Source: Phanerodontia chrysosporium
Lineage: Eukaryota; Basidiomycota; Agaricomycetes; Polyporales; Phanerochaetaceae
Length of the DNA: 64,000 bases
Assembly: GCA_001910725.1 (NCBI GenBank)
Contig: MJGA01000004.1
Location: forward strand, 930,001 to 994,000
Direction of reading: 5' to 3'
This document shows, piece by piece, positions 53,609 to 64,000 of the stretch. The notes under the pieces are model-generated. The model was given only the letters and a program-made list of their open reading frames with translations, was not told the DNA's origin and did not search any database. Position 1 is the first letter of the stretch. Each line of letters opens with the position of its first letter. The translations under genes were made by a program, and so were the position numbers.

Positions 53609-54016
53609 GAGGAGATGGCGGTCAAAGTTCAAAGGCGATGGTGATAGAAAAAACGGACGCGTGTCCTGCTCGTAGGGCGGAGTGGAGCACGGTTTATGGC
53701 ACTGACGTCACAGTGCAAGGGGTGATGGCTTCAGCGCCACTCAGATTAGGGCGCGTTCCAATCTACCACCATCACCACCACCTGCATGCACACCCGCAAA
53801 TGAACTCCAAGGTGCAGTATAGACTCAGTCTCATCACCATTATCTTCTAACATGACCTATCTAGATACAGAAGAAAGCTGCAGCGACTCGGAAAAGGGGT
53901 CATAAAGAGATTTTTACGCATATGCAGCAACAGTGGGAGGTGAGTAATGTAATATGGACGTGGGCGGATCTCATGTGTGGGCATAGACTCCCAATGATCA
54001 ATACCCTGGGCACACA
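53609..54016. other. Intergenic region between divergent genes
   Basis: No gene is recognised. CCACCATCACCACCACC (about 53766-53782) is a minor simple repeat. If the recombinase belongs to a mobile element, its end would be expected here. Confidence 0.35.
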
Positions 54017-54703
54017 ATGTTCAACAATCGACCAGGCGGCTATGGAAGTGGCATGGCATTCTACCAGAGCTCAGCCCAGGGCGTTCAGCCTGGGGTCATG
54101 CCCATGGGCGCCGGCGGCCTTCGTCACATGAGAACTGGCATGGTCGTCCCTAACATCATGTCTCAGATGGGGACCAGTGGAGTTGCTCCAAGCCTCGGTA
54201 TGCATCCAACTGTGAGCATGCCTCAGATGGGTGTACCCATGGGAGATGGGAATGTCATTGGCGGTAGCATCTTTGAACAGTCTGGAGAGAGCACTGAGGA
54301 AAGTGAGGAGGCTGAGGTGAGTGGCCATACGTCCCTGCATTCACAGTCATACTGATGTGCATTGCGCAGATCCTTAACGAGGTGGATCTCGAGATCTGGA
54401 AGCTGAGAAACGTGATGCTCGCTGCCGAGGTCAACTGGTCGAGGTTCGCTTCGGGGATCGCAGTCGGACAGATGCCTGCTATGCCCACGCCCACCCTGAG
54501 TGAGTATAGGTGGTCCTCATTGCTTGATCATAGGAAGGATAGATTCTTGATCTCTCGCTATCGCGCCTGGGGCTATGAGTAGAGTACCTCTTGGAACATT
54601 CGATTTGTGGTCATCCGTCGACAGATGAATAATGTTGTATGCGCAGAAACAACAGCCTACCGAACTTGTTGTGTCATCCTGGATGTGCGCCTGATGTATG
54701 GGT
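54017..54703 (+). CDS. Gly/Met-rich orphan protein
   Basis: The ATG at 54017 starts MFNNRPGGYGSGMAFYQSS and continues with a Gly/Met/Pro-rich region and an acidic end (GESTEESEEAE). An intron at 54317-54369 leads to ILNEVDLEIWKLRNVMLAAE, and a second intron (about 54500-54646) to a short last exon whose frame is uncertain. The helical second exon looks conserved in style. No function is recognised. Confidence 0.45.
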
Positions 54704-54776
54704 GACTATATGCGGGCAATACTGGGGTCATTCAAACTGGGGGATGCCTATTCATGAAACTGGACTACATGCATGT

Positions 54777-55414
54777 CTACATGCTGCGTGCAAGGTGGCG
54801 AAAGATCATGTCATCAAGTGCTTCCAAGAACTTCTTCTCGACCGGGGTCAGATAGTCGTGAAGGTTGGCACAGCGCTCACGAGTAGACGTCCTGAAGCGA
54901 ATGTCATCCCAAATCTGCATGGCAACTCGGAGATCATGAGATGTAATCTAGATAGATACATATGAGGCACGATGTTAGGCAGAGAGAGGTCTCAGACGCA
55001 CACACCTCAGGCGAGTCGTCTTCGTCGAGTTCAAGGTTGATCTCCGAACGAGTGATCTGTGTAAGGGTGTCAGAAACAATCATATGGGATATGAATGATC
55101 TCTCACGTTATCGCTGTCTGGGTTGGTAGACGAGGAAGCACACTACAGAAGAGCAACAATGACATACTGTGGTATGCGGTAAGGACTCACTCACCAAGTT
55201 GTCCTCAGACGCGACAGAGTCTTTGATTTGATACTTCATGCTACTGATGACTTGTTCAACCCTGAGTCGCCTTTGAGTACGGACTAACCTAAAGTGATGA
55301 CAAGACTCACCGGGGTTGACTGTTGGTTAGGATCTTGCGCCCATTCAGGCCTTGGAGGAAGAGTTCGTGCATGGCTTGTTGGGAGGACTTGAGTGGCTTG
55401 GTTGAGGGCGGCAT
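54777..55414 (-). CDS. Small orphan protein, multi-exon
   Basis: The ATG at 55414 begins MPPSTKPLKSSQQAMHELFL. After short introns come RLRVEQVISSMKYQIKDSVA, then an acidic piece ITRSEINLELDEDDSPE and the last exon LRVAMQIWDDIRFRTSTRER, NLHDYLTPVEKKFLEALDDM, ending at a TAG at 54777-54779. It runs convergent to the plus-strand gene at 54017. No family name can be given. Confidence 0.45.
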
Positions 55415-57273
55415 GGAAAGTAGATGGTGGTGACAGAAAAGCAAAGACTAGCACTGGCATCACCTTAAATACCATGCCCATCAAACAGCGGTCGCGGCGC
55501 TTCAAGCGATGCCTGATCCAAGAGGAAGCGCATATGCACACACCTACTCTCGCAGATGGACTGCCTGGCGGTGCTGCACAGGCTCCAGGTCTCAAGCAGC
55601 TGGAGTTTGATAGAGCAGGCACTCACTGCGATGCCAGACGCTTGGGCAGTCTTCAAATGGACGCGCCTCACAGGCTGGGCAGCTATAGCATCATGTCTTT
55701 TGACCGCTGACACCATCTCAACGCCATAGTCCCTGCAGCTGGGCATGTTAAAATTATATAGACTTACTTGTAGTAGAGTAGGCGAGTGAATAGACTTATT
55801 CGCACAGGTATAAGATGAGTGAACGACGAGGACGACGGGGACGGCGTCCTCGAGGGTGTATTTATACTGTAGCTACATACGTGCCTAGGAATACTACAGA
55901 AAATGACGTACATTACCCAGAATATTCGCTCGCTGTCTGGTACAGCGAGCTCACATAAGAGTGGCGCGGTAGAATGTGTGTACCGAGCAGGAGGTGCGGG
56001 GCGGCCTGCGCGCACGGCGCAGAGTCCTCCGGGTCCACGGTGTCAGGGGTCTGACAGGCGCGTGCCCGCCTGCGCGCGCATGTCGCGCGTCGGTCTCACA
56101 CCCGCTCATCAACAGGGCAGGTCTCACAACATGAGGCTGCAGAGCAAAGGCAAAGATTCTGACCCACAGCTTCAACATCTGGAAAAAGCCTTGTTGTCAG
56201 ACCTGCGTGCCAGCAACATATACTGCTCAGACCTGTCAGGCCGACAAGACCGCGTGCCTCGCAGTATGGCGCGGTACAGACCGCATGGGTCCATACCACA
56301 CAACTCTGTATCATCCGTAGAATATGGACCTACTATGCTGTGTCCAGATATAATCACATCATACATACTAGTCTTGCTTGTCCAGAGATTTTGGCGTGTG
56401 TGCATTTGAGCAAAGCGCCGTGCTCTCAACAAGACTCACGCGTGGACACAGGCGCTCAGCGTCTATCCCACCTCGGGACGTCGGGCGCGCGCCCGTAACA
56501 AACTCGTAAGCACAGCTACTTATTCTGGAAGGGCGGTCATGCAAGTGACCATACCGGTGGAAGGAATGTGGCCAGTTCGAGTTATGGTCGTGCATGAGTG
56601 CCAGCGGTCATCAAGTCTTAGTCTTATTCAACCCGCTTGACCTCTCGCCGCGCCGCTGTGCTGTTTAATGACCGTCAGAGTGCCCTGCTTATGCAGGAAA
56701 CATAGATGGGTAGAAATCCCTCCAGTTCAGGAGCCGGTATGCGTGCAGAGTACATAGACACTACACAGATTGGAGCATTAAAAAACTTTCTGTCAGGCAG
56801 TCAAACCCCGGCTTTGAATATACCTTGTACAGGGGACGGCACAGTTACACTGACAGGGTAGTGCCAAATCTAGTCGTTCAGACCATTCAGTTATGAGGTG
56901 CATGATCCCTGATTATACAGAAACATAATAACGAACTGTGTAGCTCCTACGCAGACGGGGCAGCTTCTGAAATATATCCGCCTTGTAATGTTATGTTTCG
57001 TTCACATGCCTGCAAGGGAGGGTGGAGTGAGAACCCAAGCAAACAACAATCGCCGACCAAGCAGCAGGCTGTGACGCTGCATCTCGTGCTCACTTACAGA
57101 GCACTGCCCCCGGCATCGTTTGCAGCCTCCAACAATAATTTCAGTAGCGACATCCCCTGCGTCTTGAAAGACGCAACTCAGCACTGGTCCTCCTTACCTT
57201 GACTTACACGCGGAAAACGAATGTTGCATTCAGACGGTATAACTCGGCTAACCAATGATATTGCTTTTTTCGA
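55415..57273. other. Gene-free region
   Basis: No coding region of known type was found over 1.8 kb. There are several short inverted words, but no clear element ends. It separates the orphan/transposon block on the left from the housekeeping genes on the right. Confidence 0.45.
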
Positions 57274-59335
57274 CTATTCCGTGTCCGTAGGGGCCCACAG
57301 GATGCAGCGACCGCTGGCGTTCCCGCTAGCGGCTCGCTCAAGGATATTCGGGTGCGAGCAAGTCACTGCCTGCACGGCCGTGATCCTATCCTTGTCCGCG
57401 AGCTTTGCGATGAGCTCCCCCTTGTGAGAGCGGATATCAAGGGAGCGATCCATGTTACCAAGCTGATGCGGGAAAGATGAGAGGTGCGGTGGATTGGTAG
57501 CAGACCTTGATGCTTACCGTGAAATGAGGGTAGACATCTGGATTGGGATTCCATTGCGCCCGGAGAAGCGTGACCCATTTTCCCTGTGCGCCGCTCTCAA
57601 TAGAACGCTCGGTATGTCAGGCACTAGTACTTACAGTCTGGCAATTGTGGTGGAATTGGTGGGCGGGTCGCATGCTTGGGAATTGGGCGTCCTTTTGCAG
57701 AACCTCAGGCTTAATATCCCATACTACGCCAGGTCCTCAGTAAGGTGCGACAAAAACAGTGTGATGGAACATACTTCGGATGGTGTCGTCGTAGCTGGTG
57801 CTGACAATTCGGCGTCCGTGCGGGTCCCAGTATCCAGCAGTCACAGACTTGCCGTGCCGCCATTCGCCGCGCATGACGTTCTTGCCCTCCTTCGTCTCCT
57901 GGAATTTCTGCAGATGCTCCGAGTCGATCTCGTGCGGACCTTTGCCCTTGACAGATACACTCTGGAGCTTGCGAGTATCCCATATTCTATGTGTGCATTA
58001 GTCGCCTATGACATAACAAGTATCGTTGGCGTGTTACCTCAGGACGCGAGAGTTTGACGTCGTCAGCAGCAAGTGGGTCTGCACAGGGTTGATGCTACAG
58101 CAACCAATCTTGTCTTCTGATAGCTGGTACCACCGGGCCTTTGACTTGTCCTGACGCAGATCGAGGTGAGTGACTCCACCATTGGTGTCCGCTATCCACA
58201 TTTCATGACCATGTGGAGGCAAGTCGAGGGTCGTCGGAAGGGCGTTCTCTTCATGATATATCTCGGTAGATATCCCAGAGACGAACGAGGTGCTCCGAAT
58301 AGTGCCATCGTATGAGCTTGTATATACCTAGAGACTCGAGTGTTATTGTGTAGAGGATTCATGCAGCATCTCGACTCACGCTATGTGCATCAACGGGGTC
58401 GAATCTGATCGAGGAAATTGAAGATCGGGAGGAATTTGGCCAGTGAAGTTGTATACGCCACGACCTTCCACCTTCCTCGTCAGGTTGCGAGGAGACGTCG
58501 CCATCTTCCTCTACCTCTTCTTGCGGCGCACGCGCGTCCCATATACCGAGAGCACCATGTTTGTCTGGAATACTAAACTCAGAGATGGTCATGGAAGAGA
58601 TTGAAATGTCATCGCACCTCCGAAAAAGATGAGGTCCTTCGACTTCTCAGGATGATAGGCTGCACTGTAAATCCGTTCCTTCATAACCTTTGCTCTGGAG
58701 ACAATCTTCATGGACCCGAGTTTTGCTTTTAGGTCTTCTACTGCGGCTTTATGCTTCTCTTCGTCGTGTTCGTGCGACTTCATATCCCCAACGCGTCGTG
58801 CATTGATCGACTGCGTAGTCACTTGCAGCGCAGAGGTAAGGGCAATAACGTCCTTGGCTTCTTGGTCTTCCAAGTGCGCATACATCTCAAGGGCTTCGTG
58901 TCTGGGTTTCTTGGCTTCGCGTGCGCGTTCTTCCGCTTCAAGCCTCTCCTGCTCGAGCTTTTGGCGAAGGAGCTCTTCCTCTTGCTGCCATGCAACAGAG
59001 TAAGCAAAAATATGATGCTCCAACAGCGCGGCGCACCTCTCGTTTGCGCTTCTTCTCTGGAGTCTCATTGGGATCAGGTGCGCTTCTCCGGAGTCGCGAC
59101 GAGGTTCTGGTCGGGAGAGCTGGCTCAACTTCCCGTTTCACCCTCTTCCTAGGCTGCACAGGCTTGGCTTTTGCCTTCTCCTTAGGCGCAGGCTTCTTTG
59201 GTATGTCGAGGGAGATATCGAGCTGCGCGAGGAGTGCTCGGTTGCGTGCGATGTTGGCTTCGCGTTCTTCTTCGCTGAGGATACTTTGTGGGCGAGCCAG
59301 TCGTGAATTTACTACCACACTCACAAGTCAGACAT
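57274..59335 (-). CDS. CMR1/WDR76-type WD40 protein, DNA-damage binding
   Basis: The proposed first exon reads ATG TCT GAC TT (59335), then a 41-nt intron and ILSEEEREANIARNRALLAQ, the typical N-terminal motif of the family. A basic and then coiled region follows (RKRVKREVEPALPTRTSSRL, LLRQKLEQERLEAEERARE). The propeller includes LIFFGG, GALGIWDARAPQEE, YDGTIRS, GHEMWIADTNGGVTHLDLRQ, LLLTTSNSRVLR, and near the end GNMDRSLDIRSHKGELIAKL and ASGRCILWAPTDTE with a stop at 57274. Introns are short. Cmr1 binds damaged DNA and gathers in protein-quality foci during replication stress. It appears intact. Confidence 0.85.
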
Positions 59336-59662
59336 ATCTGTCGGTATTTATGCAAGAAAAGTAGCTGTAAATGATTGGGGACACAGGCGTTGCAGAGGAG
59401 GAGGAGGTTGGAACGAAGTCGCGGCGCGCGTCCAGATCAAGCGGCCATTACGGCGCGTCACGTCACATCACCCCGTGAGCCCGTAACAAATGGCGTAGTC
59501 ACGTCCAGCGCAAGCACAAAGGCCTTCGAGATTCATTCGTTTATGCGTCAGGACTGTCGCCCATACTGATTACAAACGTCGTCCGGCCTCCACGCGGTAG
59601 AACCAACACCTTTTCTGCCCCGTGTAACTGATGAGTCTCGCAACTCGGCGCGACGACGGATC
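59336..59662. other. Intergenic region upstream of CMR1
   Basis: It contains CGTCACGTCACATC (about 59456-59470), a CRE-like word. No gene. Confidence 0.4.
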
Positions 59663-62600
59663 TCATACGGCCTTCTCCAGAAACTGGCAACGCCTGCACC
59701 GCCACTTTCGGAGCGGAAGCTCACCATGATGCAGTGCGATGAGTGTTATGGGCACTTCGAGCGTGTCCGAGTCCTGTGAGATTTAATCAGCTCAAAGCAA
59801 ATATGGTGGGACTAGCATCGCGCACCTTCGCAACAAAGTCACCGCGTTTCAGGCCGCTAACCAACCAGTCTTTGGTCATTTCTTCGACATCAAATCGCAT
59901 GAGATACGACTGCTTATCCATGTCCTCGACGGGCGCCCAATGGAACGATGTCTCGATGGTTAACGTTGCGGAGATTGGTTGCCCAGCATACAGAGGTGGC
60001 AGGGTTGACGAAGGGTGCGCAGACGAGAAAGGGCTCGGTAGTATCCGTAACCGAGCAGCGGCAAGAATCTGAGAAAGAGATTAGCAGGAATTCTGTCTGA
60101 TGCAAAAGGTTACACACATGCATCTGTGGCACATCCAGCGGTATGATAATCTCACGCCAGTGTTCATCGTTATCTTCTGGTCTGCGGCCGCGTTTCAACA
60201 CCTGGTGCAACCACATTAGCGGGCAAACGAATAGCTGATAAAGTCCTACCTCCGCTGCTAGCCCCAGGACCTCACTTAACTCGCTATCTACAGGCAATCC
60301 TGGAACGTTGAGCTCTCCGGTAATTCCATACAGTTCTACCCAGGACGCATCCTGCTCTAGGGCTTGCACAAAGGCATTGACGAAGACGTCACGATGTACT
60401 GTAGTCGAAGGTGAGGCAGCCAACGCCTCGTCGACGGCGGATTCGATAAATGACTCCACTTCCTCACGGAGCATGCGATAGATAATATGCAAGTGCAGCG
60501 GGTCACGTTCCTTGCCTCGTTTGGAGTCCAACTGGAACAAGAAGCGACCTGGCTGCTCGGGCGTGACAGTCTAGCGAAACATGAGGACAAGGTGGCTTGG
60601 GCGATACATTTTCATGACTTACGATAACCCTGGATTGTTGGGCCATGCTCTTAGTAATCTTCAAGCCATCGTCATTTGCATTTGTCGAGCGAAGCTCTGT
60701 CTTCTTGATTCTTATGTGTTGATGGGATGTCGTCGAGAGTGTGAACCTTGTGAACAACCTAGTAAACGACGACTGCCATGAGCGAACCATCTCCAGATGC
60801 CATCCAGAAACACTTGCCGAGTGCCACGGAAGAAATCCTCCACATTCACGGCCAAGGGGAGCGCAGTTTGCACAATTCGCGGGAGATGAACCGTTCGTGT
60901 AATGGTAGGCTCTTCTGCGGTGACATAGTCGATAGTGATGACCACTCGCTGTGAATGGCATGAGGTCAGATGTCATACGATGTGCAGCTTGACGTACCAT
61001 GGCATGGAAGGTAGAAGCGTCGCTGTGTGGCACAGAAATACGGATTGTCGAATCCCTTGCCATGTCAAGTAGAATCATGGAGTCATCCACAGTCTCAAAT
61101 GTAATGTCTTCGTCCTCGGTCTCGAGCTTCGCCTTGTCGACATAAAATTGGACACCTGCTGGCGCAGCAAGGCGTATCATTGCCTTCGACACGTCGTTAC
61201 GGCCTGTGTTAACGGCCAGCACTACCTGCGGCGGTGCGCCTAGTTGCACTGCGACGACCATCAATAGCTTTCTCCAGAAAGAAATATCCTACTTACCCCT
61301 CTCAGGCTGGCGCAGTTTGACATCGAGCGCCCTCAAGTCCCGCGGTATCCTCACCAACACGGGAGGCAGTTTTGCCTTCTTCGCACTACCGGGGACGCGC
61401 GACCACTGTAGCGTAAGTCGTGCGATTTTGACTTGGCTGCTGTACCAGGAGTACGTCCCAACCGTTGCAGACTGCGGGAGCCCAATGAATAGTCCGCTCT
61501 CCATGTTGAGGGACATGCACTTACTGGGCAAAATAATGACATGGTGTTCAAACCGGGCGATATGGATTCTATTTTTTCAGAGAACACCAGTCTGTTGCCC
61601 TCGCGGCCTTGCAGAATAATACTGATCTCGTCTACGGGTATAACCTAGAAAAGACAATCAAGGTTGGCTCTTGGTAGAGCTGCAAGGGATAGGCACGCAC
61701 GCATGGGAGATTATTCTTGACCTTCACGGCGAGTGATGCACCATCTCGTGTCTCTGTTAGCTTCGCGTCCGATCCATCCAAGGAGATAGATATCGCAGGG
61801 TGGTCAGGCTGGGTCATGTCTAGGAGAACATCAACATAAAGCTGGGAACGGACGCTCCGTGAACGAACCTGCCTCCATACTGGATGCGGCGGCGCGCAGT
61901 GCCTGCACCAAAGACGATGTATATGCGACATGGTCGTCCTTCGTGATGAGCAAGGCCTTTCCGAGGTCCTGCACATAGGCCTTGATATACTCCAGAAGTA
62001 TGAGCAACCAATCCTTGTCATGCGGTTTCGCGACGGCGTCATGCAGGTCCAGAGCTCGTGTCAGCATGAACGCTTCCAGTGACGTCCATCCATGGGGGGA
62101 GTAGTGTGCCGGCAAGGACGTGTACGTCTGCAGCGCGCTTGCCAGCCGGCCACGAACGCTACGAGGAAGTCAGAACAGCAGCATCTCAAGAAGGAGAGGG
62201 CCGACTAACACGTCGAGCGCAGCCAGGCTGCCGTGCATCCGTAGCGCGAATTTCCGCCGCCCTGCGCTGGCATACAGTTCAATGGCGCGGTTGGTAAGGG
62301 CAATGTACATCTCGAAGAAAGCCTCTTTGTCCTGCAACGCGTTCCGCAGTTCAGAGTGGGAGATGGTAGCCACGCTCTCCGGCGAGGCGCGTGCGTCTTC
62401 AGGCCTGTTCTTTGGCAGAGCGTCCGAGAATGGTGGTTGGTTCGGCAGGAAGTCACAGTCAATGCCGAGTATGTCGAGCTACGATACTGAGATACTGTCA
62501 AGAAGAAGAAGAAGCCTATGGCAGGCTCACCTGATGTCGTGCGAGTTCAACCAGTTCTCCTCGTACAGCATTATACGCAGCAAGGACGGGCTTGGTCATC

Positions 62601-63905
62601 TCCACCGATTTCGCCCAAGCGTTGCACTGGTCGACCACGCTCAAAGCCGACGAGTATGTCCAAGACTCGATGAAATGCGGCGGGAGTTGATCCTATAAGA
62701 CTATTCAAGTATGCATCGTGGCTGCAGGGAGATGTCTGACCTGAATCTCACGCAGTCTACGCCCAAAGGTCTGTAGGAAGGTGACGACCTTCCGACCAAC
62801 CTCGACAACACGTCCCATGTTGCTGAGAATCCCGCACTGCCTGGCAAGCAGGTAAACGCGGAAGTCCAGGACAGATATTGAGTTTGCCAAGATGAGGTCC
62901 CTGTATGGCTTTCGAGATACAGACAGCAGGGGAGCTGAGTCGTCGTTGCGGGCTGGACTGGCTAGTGTACCGAACCAAGAGAGGTTCTTGTCCCTTAATA
63001 CTTGGAAGAACAAGATCTCTAACTCGTCATAGACGAGCAAGGCTTCCTCGTGCAGGTTCATTCCCTCAAACGAGGATGCAAGGCTTTCCTAGCAGTCAAG
63101 CCTATTAGGAAGATGCTTCTAAGCAAGTCATTGATATTAAGCACCTTCAATATGAAGTATGTACAGAAGTTCCAACCAGGCATCTGCCTCTGACCCTCGG
63201 AGCGTCTGACTTCTTCCTCGCGCTGAGTGATAGCATTGTCGAAGGCAGTCAGAATGCCCTCCTTGATCTTGCTGATGAGCTCTGCCCACGCCGCGGGGTT
63301 ATCGTACTCAGGAGACCAGACCAACTGGACGCATCTTGAAGCGAGTGAGACTCTGGCAGCGTAATGCGTAGGGCACACACACCTGTCCTTCTTGTCGACA
63401 TTGAAGTCAGCCTTGATCTTGTCCAGCGCGGAAGCTTTCACTTGGAATAGCCTTCCACTATTCGACTTGGAGTCTGGGGGAACAATATGTACGATGAGCC
63501 ATTCCTGGTTCTTGCGCTGTACTGCCGCGCTATGCCAATCCTTGATCTGCCTCTTCACCGTATTCTTGTACGTTTCTGTATCCTGGGCAAACTCCTCAGC
63601 AGGAATCAAGTGCTACGGCATTTATCACGTACCTCACACACGACAATGTACGCGTTCAGCAGAGGCTTCTCCAATATCGTCTGGGGAACCTGAGACGTGT
63701 GCTCGTCTCGAAGCGCGTCGATTGCGACGAGGTCCACATGCAGCTCTTGTATCGTGCGTATGGTCGGCCGGGAAGCCGACTTCCAATGGAGATTTCTGAG
63801 CGGCAGTTGCGCCAGAAGAGCCGCATACACTTGCTTCCAGTGGTCGGTAGACAGGAAAGACGGCGGAGCTGTGTAAGTGATCGTCACTCGTTGTGGTCCA
63901 GACAT
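59663..63905 (-). CDS. TRAPPII subunit Trs130/TRAPPC10
   Basis: The ATG at 63905 starts MSGPQRVTITYTAPPSFLST, followed by HWKQVYAALLAQLPLRNLHW, NQEWLIVHIVPPDSKSNSGR, KIKADFNVDKKDRC and PGWNFCTYFILK, then exons with LHEEALLVYDELEILFFQVL, SISVLDFRVYLLARQCGILS and TFGRRLREIQ, all characteristic of Trs130. The C-terminal half is a beta-rich region (VQFYVDKAKLETEDEDITFE) and the end EMTKDWLVSGLKRGDFVAK, then after an intron LEVPITLIALHHGELPLRKW and a stop at 59663. The complex is a nucleotide-exchange factor for Rab11-type GTPases at the late Golgi. Many 45-60-nt introns; no damage seen. Confidence 0.85.
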
Positions 63906-64000
63906 GATGGCTTTAGAATATGAAGCTCTATCGTAGCGTGGTAGAAAGCACTAGCAGTCGTTCAGAATGTCAGAGCATGGGGTATGATGTGGTGGTGGTA
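63906..64000. other. Upstream region of TRS130
   Basis: The remaining 95 bp should be part of the TRS130 promoter; nothing specific is seen. Confidence 0.4.

Overview
The window reads as nuclear DNA of a filamentous basidiomycete, most likely an Agaricomycete. Genes are split by short GT-AG introns of about 43-70 nt. The transposase families (a Plavaka-like gene, Ty3 and Copia-type elements, a DUF3435-like tyrosine recombinase) and the expanded orphan families (TET/JBP-like dioxygenase, JmjC proteins, F-box/LRR, DUF6698-like and DUF6532-like proteins) are typical of that class. No bacterial operons, CRISPR arrays or rRNA genes were seen. All family assignments come from reading the sequence, without a database search.

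Layout. 1-6.5 kb: a Ty3-type retrotransposon on the minus strand (protease, Gag, an extra pre-gag ORF, one 531-bp LTR) abuts, and probably interrupts, a Plavaka-like transposase gene. 6.6-11.5 kb: an NRPS-like adenylation-carrier gene broken in the middle by an intron-containing piece of an acylaminoacyl-peptidase gene. 12.3-14.3 kb: an intact six-exon orphan gene. 14.4-16.0 kb: a compact LTR element that encodes only Gag and carries nine small hairpins in its leader. 17.1-18.9 kb: a decayed RRP3 helicase tail converging on an intact 2OG-Fe(II) oxygenase. 19-28.6 kb: repeats, orphan genes and pieces of a Pif1/Helitron helicase, a short-chain dehydrogenase and a Cdc20-type protein, all broken.

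28.8-55.4 kb: a long block of lineage-specific genes. It holds two JmjC proteins (one KDM3-like with a treble-cysteine zinc region), a TET/JBP-type dioxygenase, an F-box/LRR protein, several orphan proteins and, near its right side, a DUF3435-like tyrosine recombinase transcribed into the block. Between 39.3 and 46.4 kb the block is interrupted by tandem repeats and pieces of host genes (NACHT NTPase, PMA1). Two intergenic regions of this block share an identical 12-bp site next to arrays of the same TGCTCGG core.

57.3-63.9 kb: ordinary housekeeping territory with two intact genes on the minus strand, CMR1/WDR76 and the TRAPPII subunit Trs130/TRAPPC10.

The most unusual signals are the covarying hairpin array in the Gag-only element, the clustering of chromatin-modifying enzymes with a tyrosine recombinase, the shared composite promoter sites, and the gene-inside-gene mosaic at 6.6-11.5 kb.
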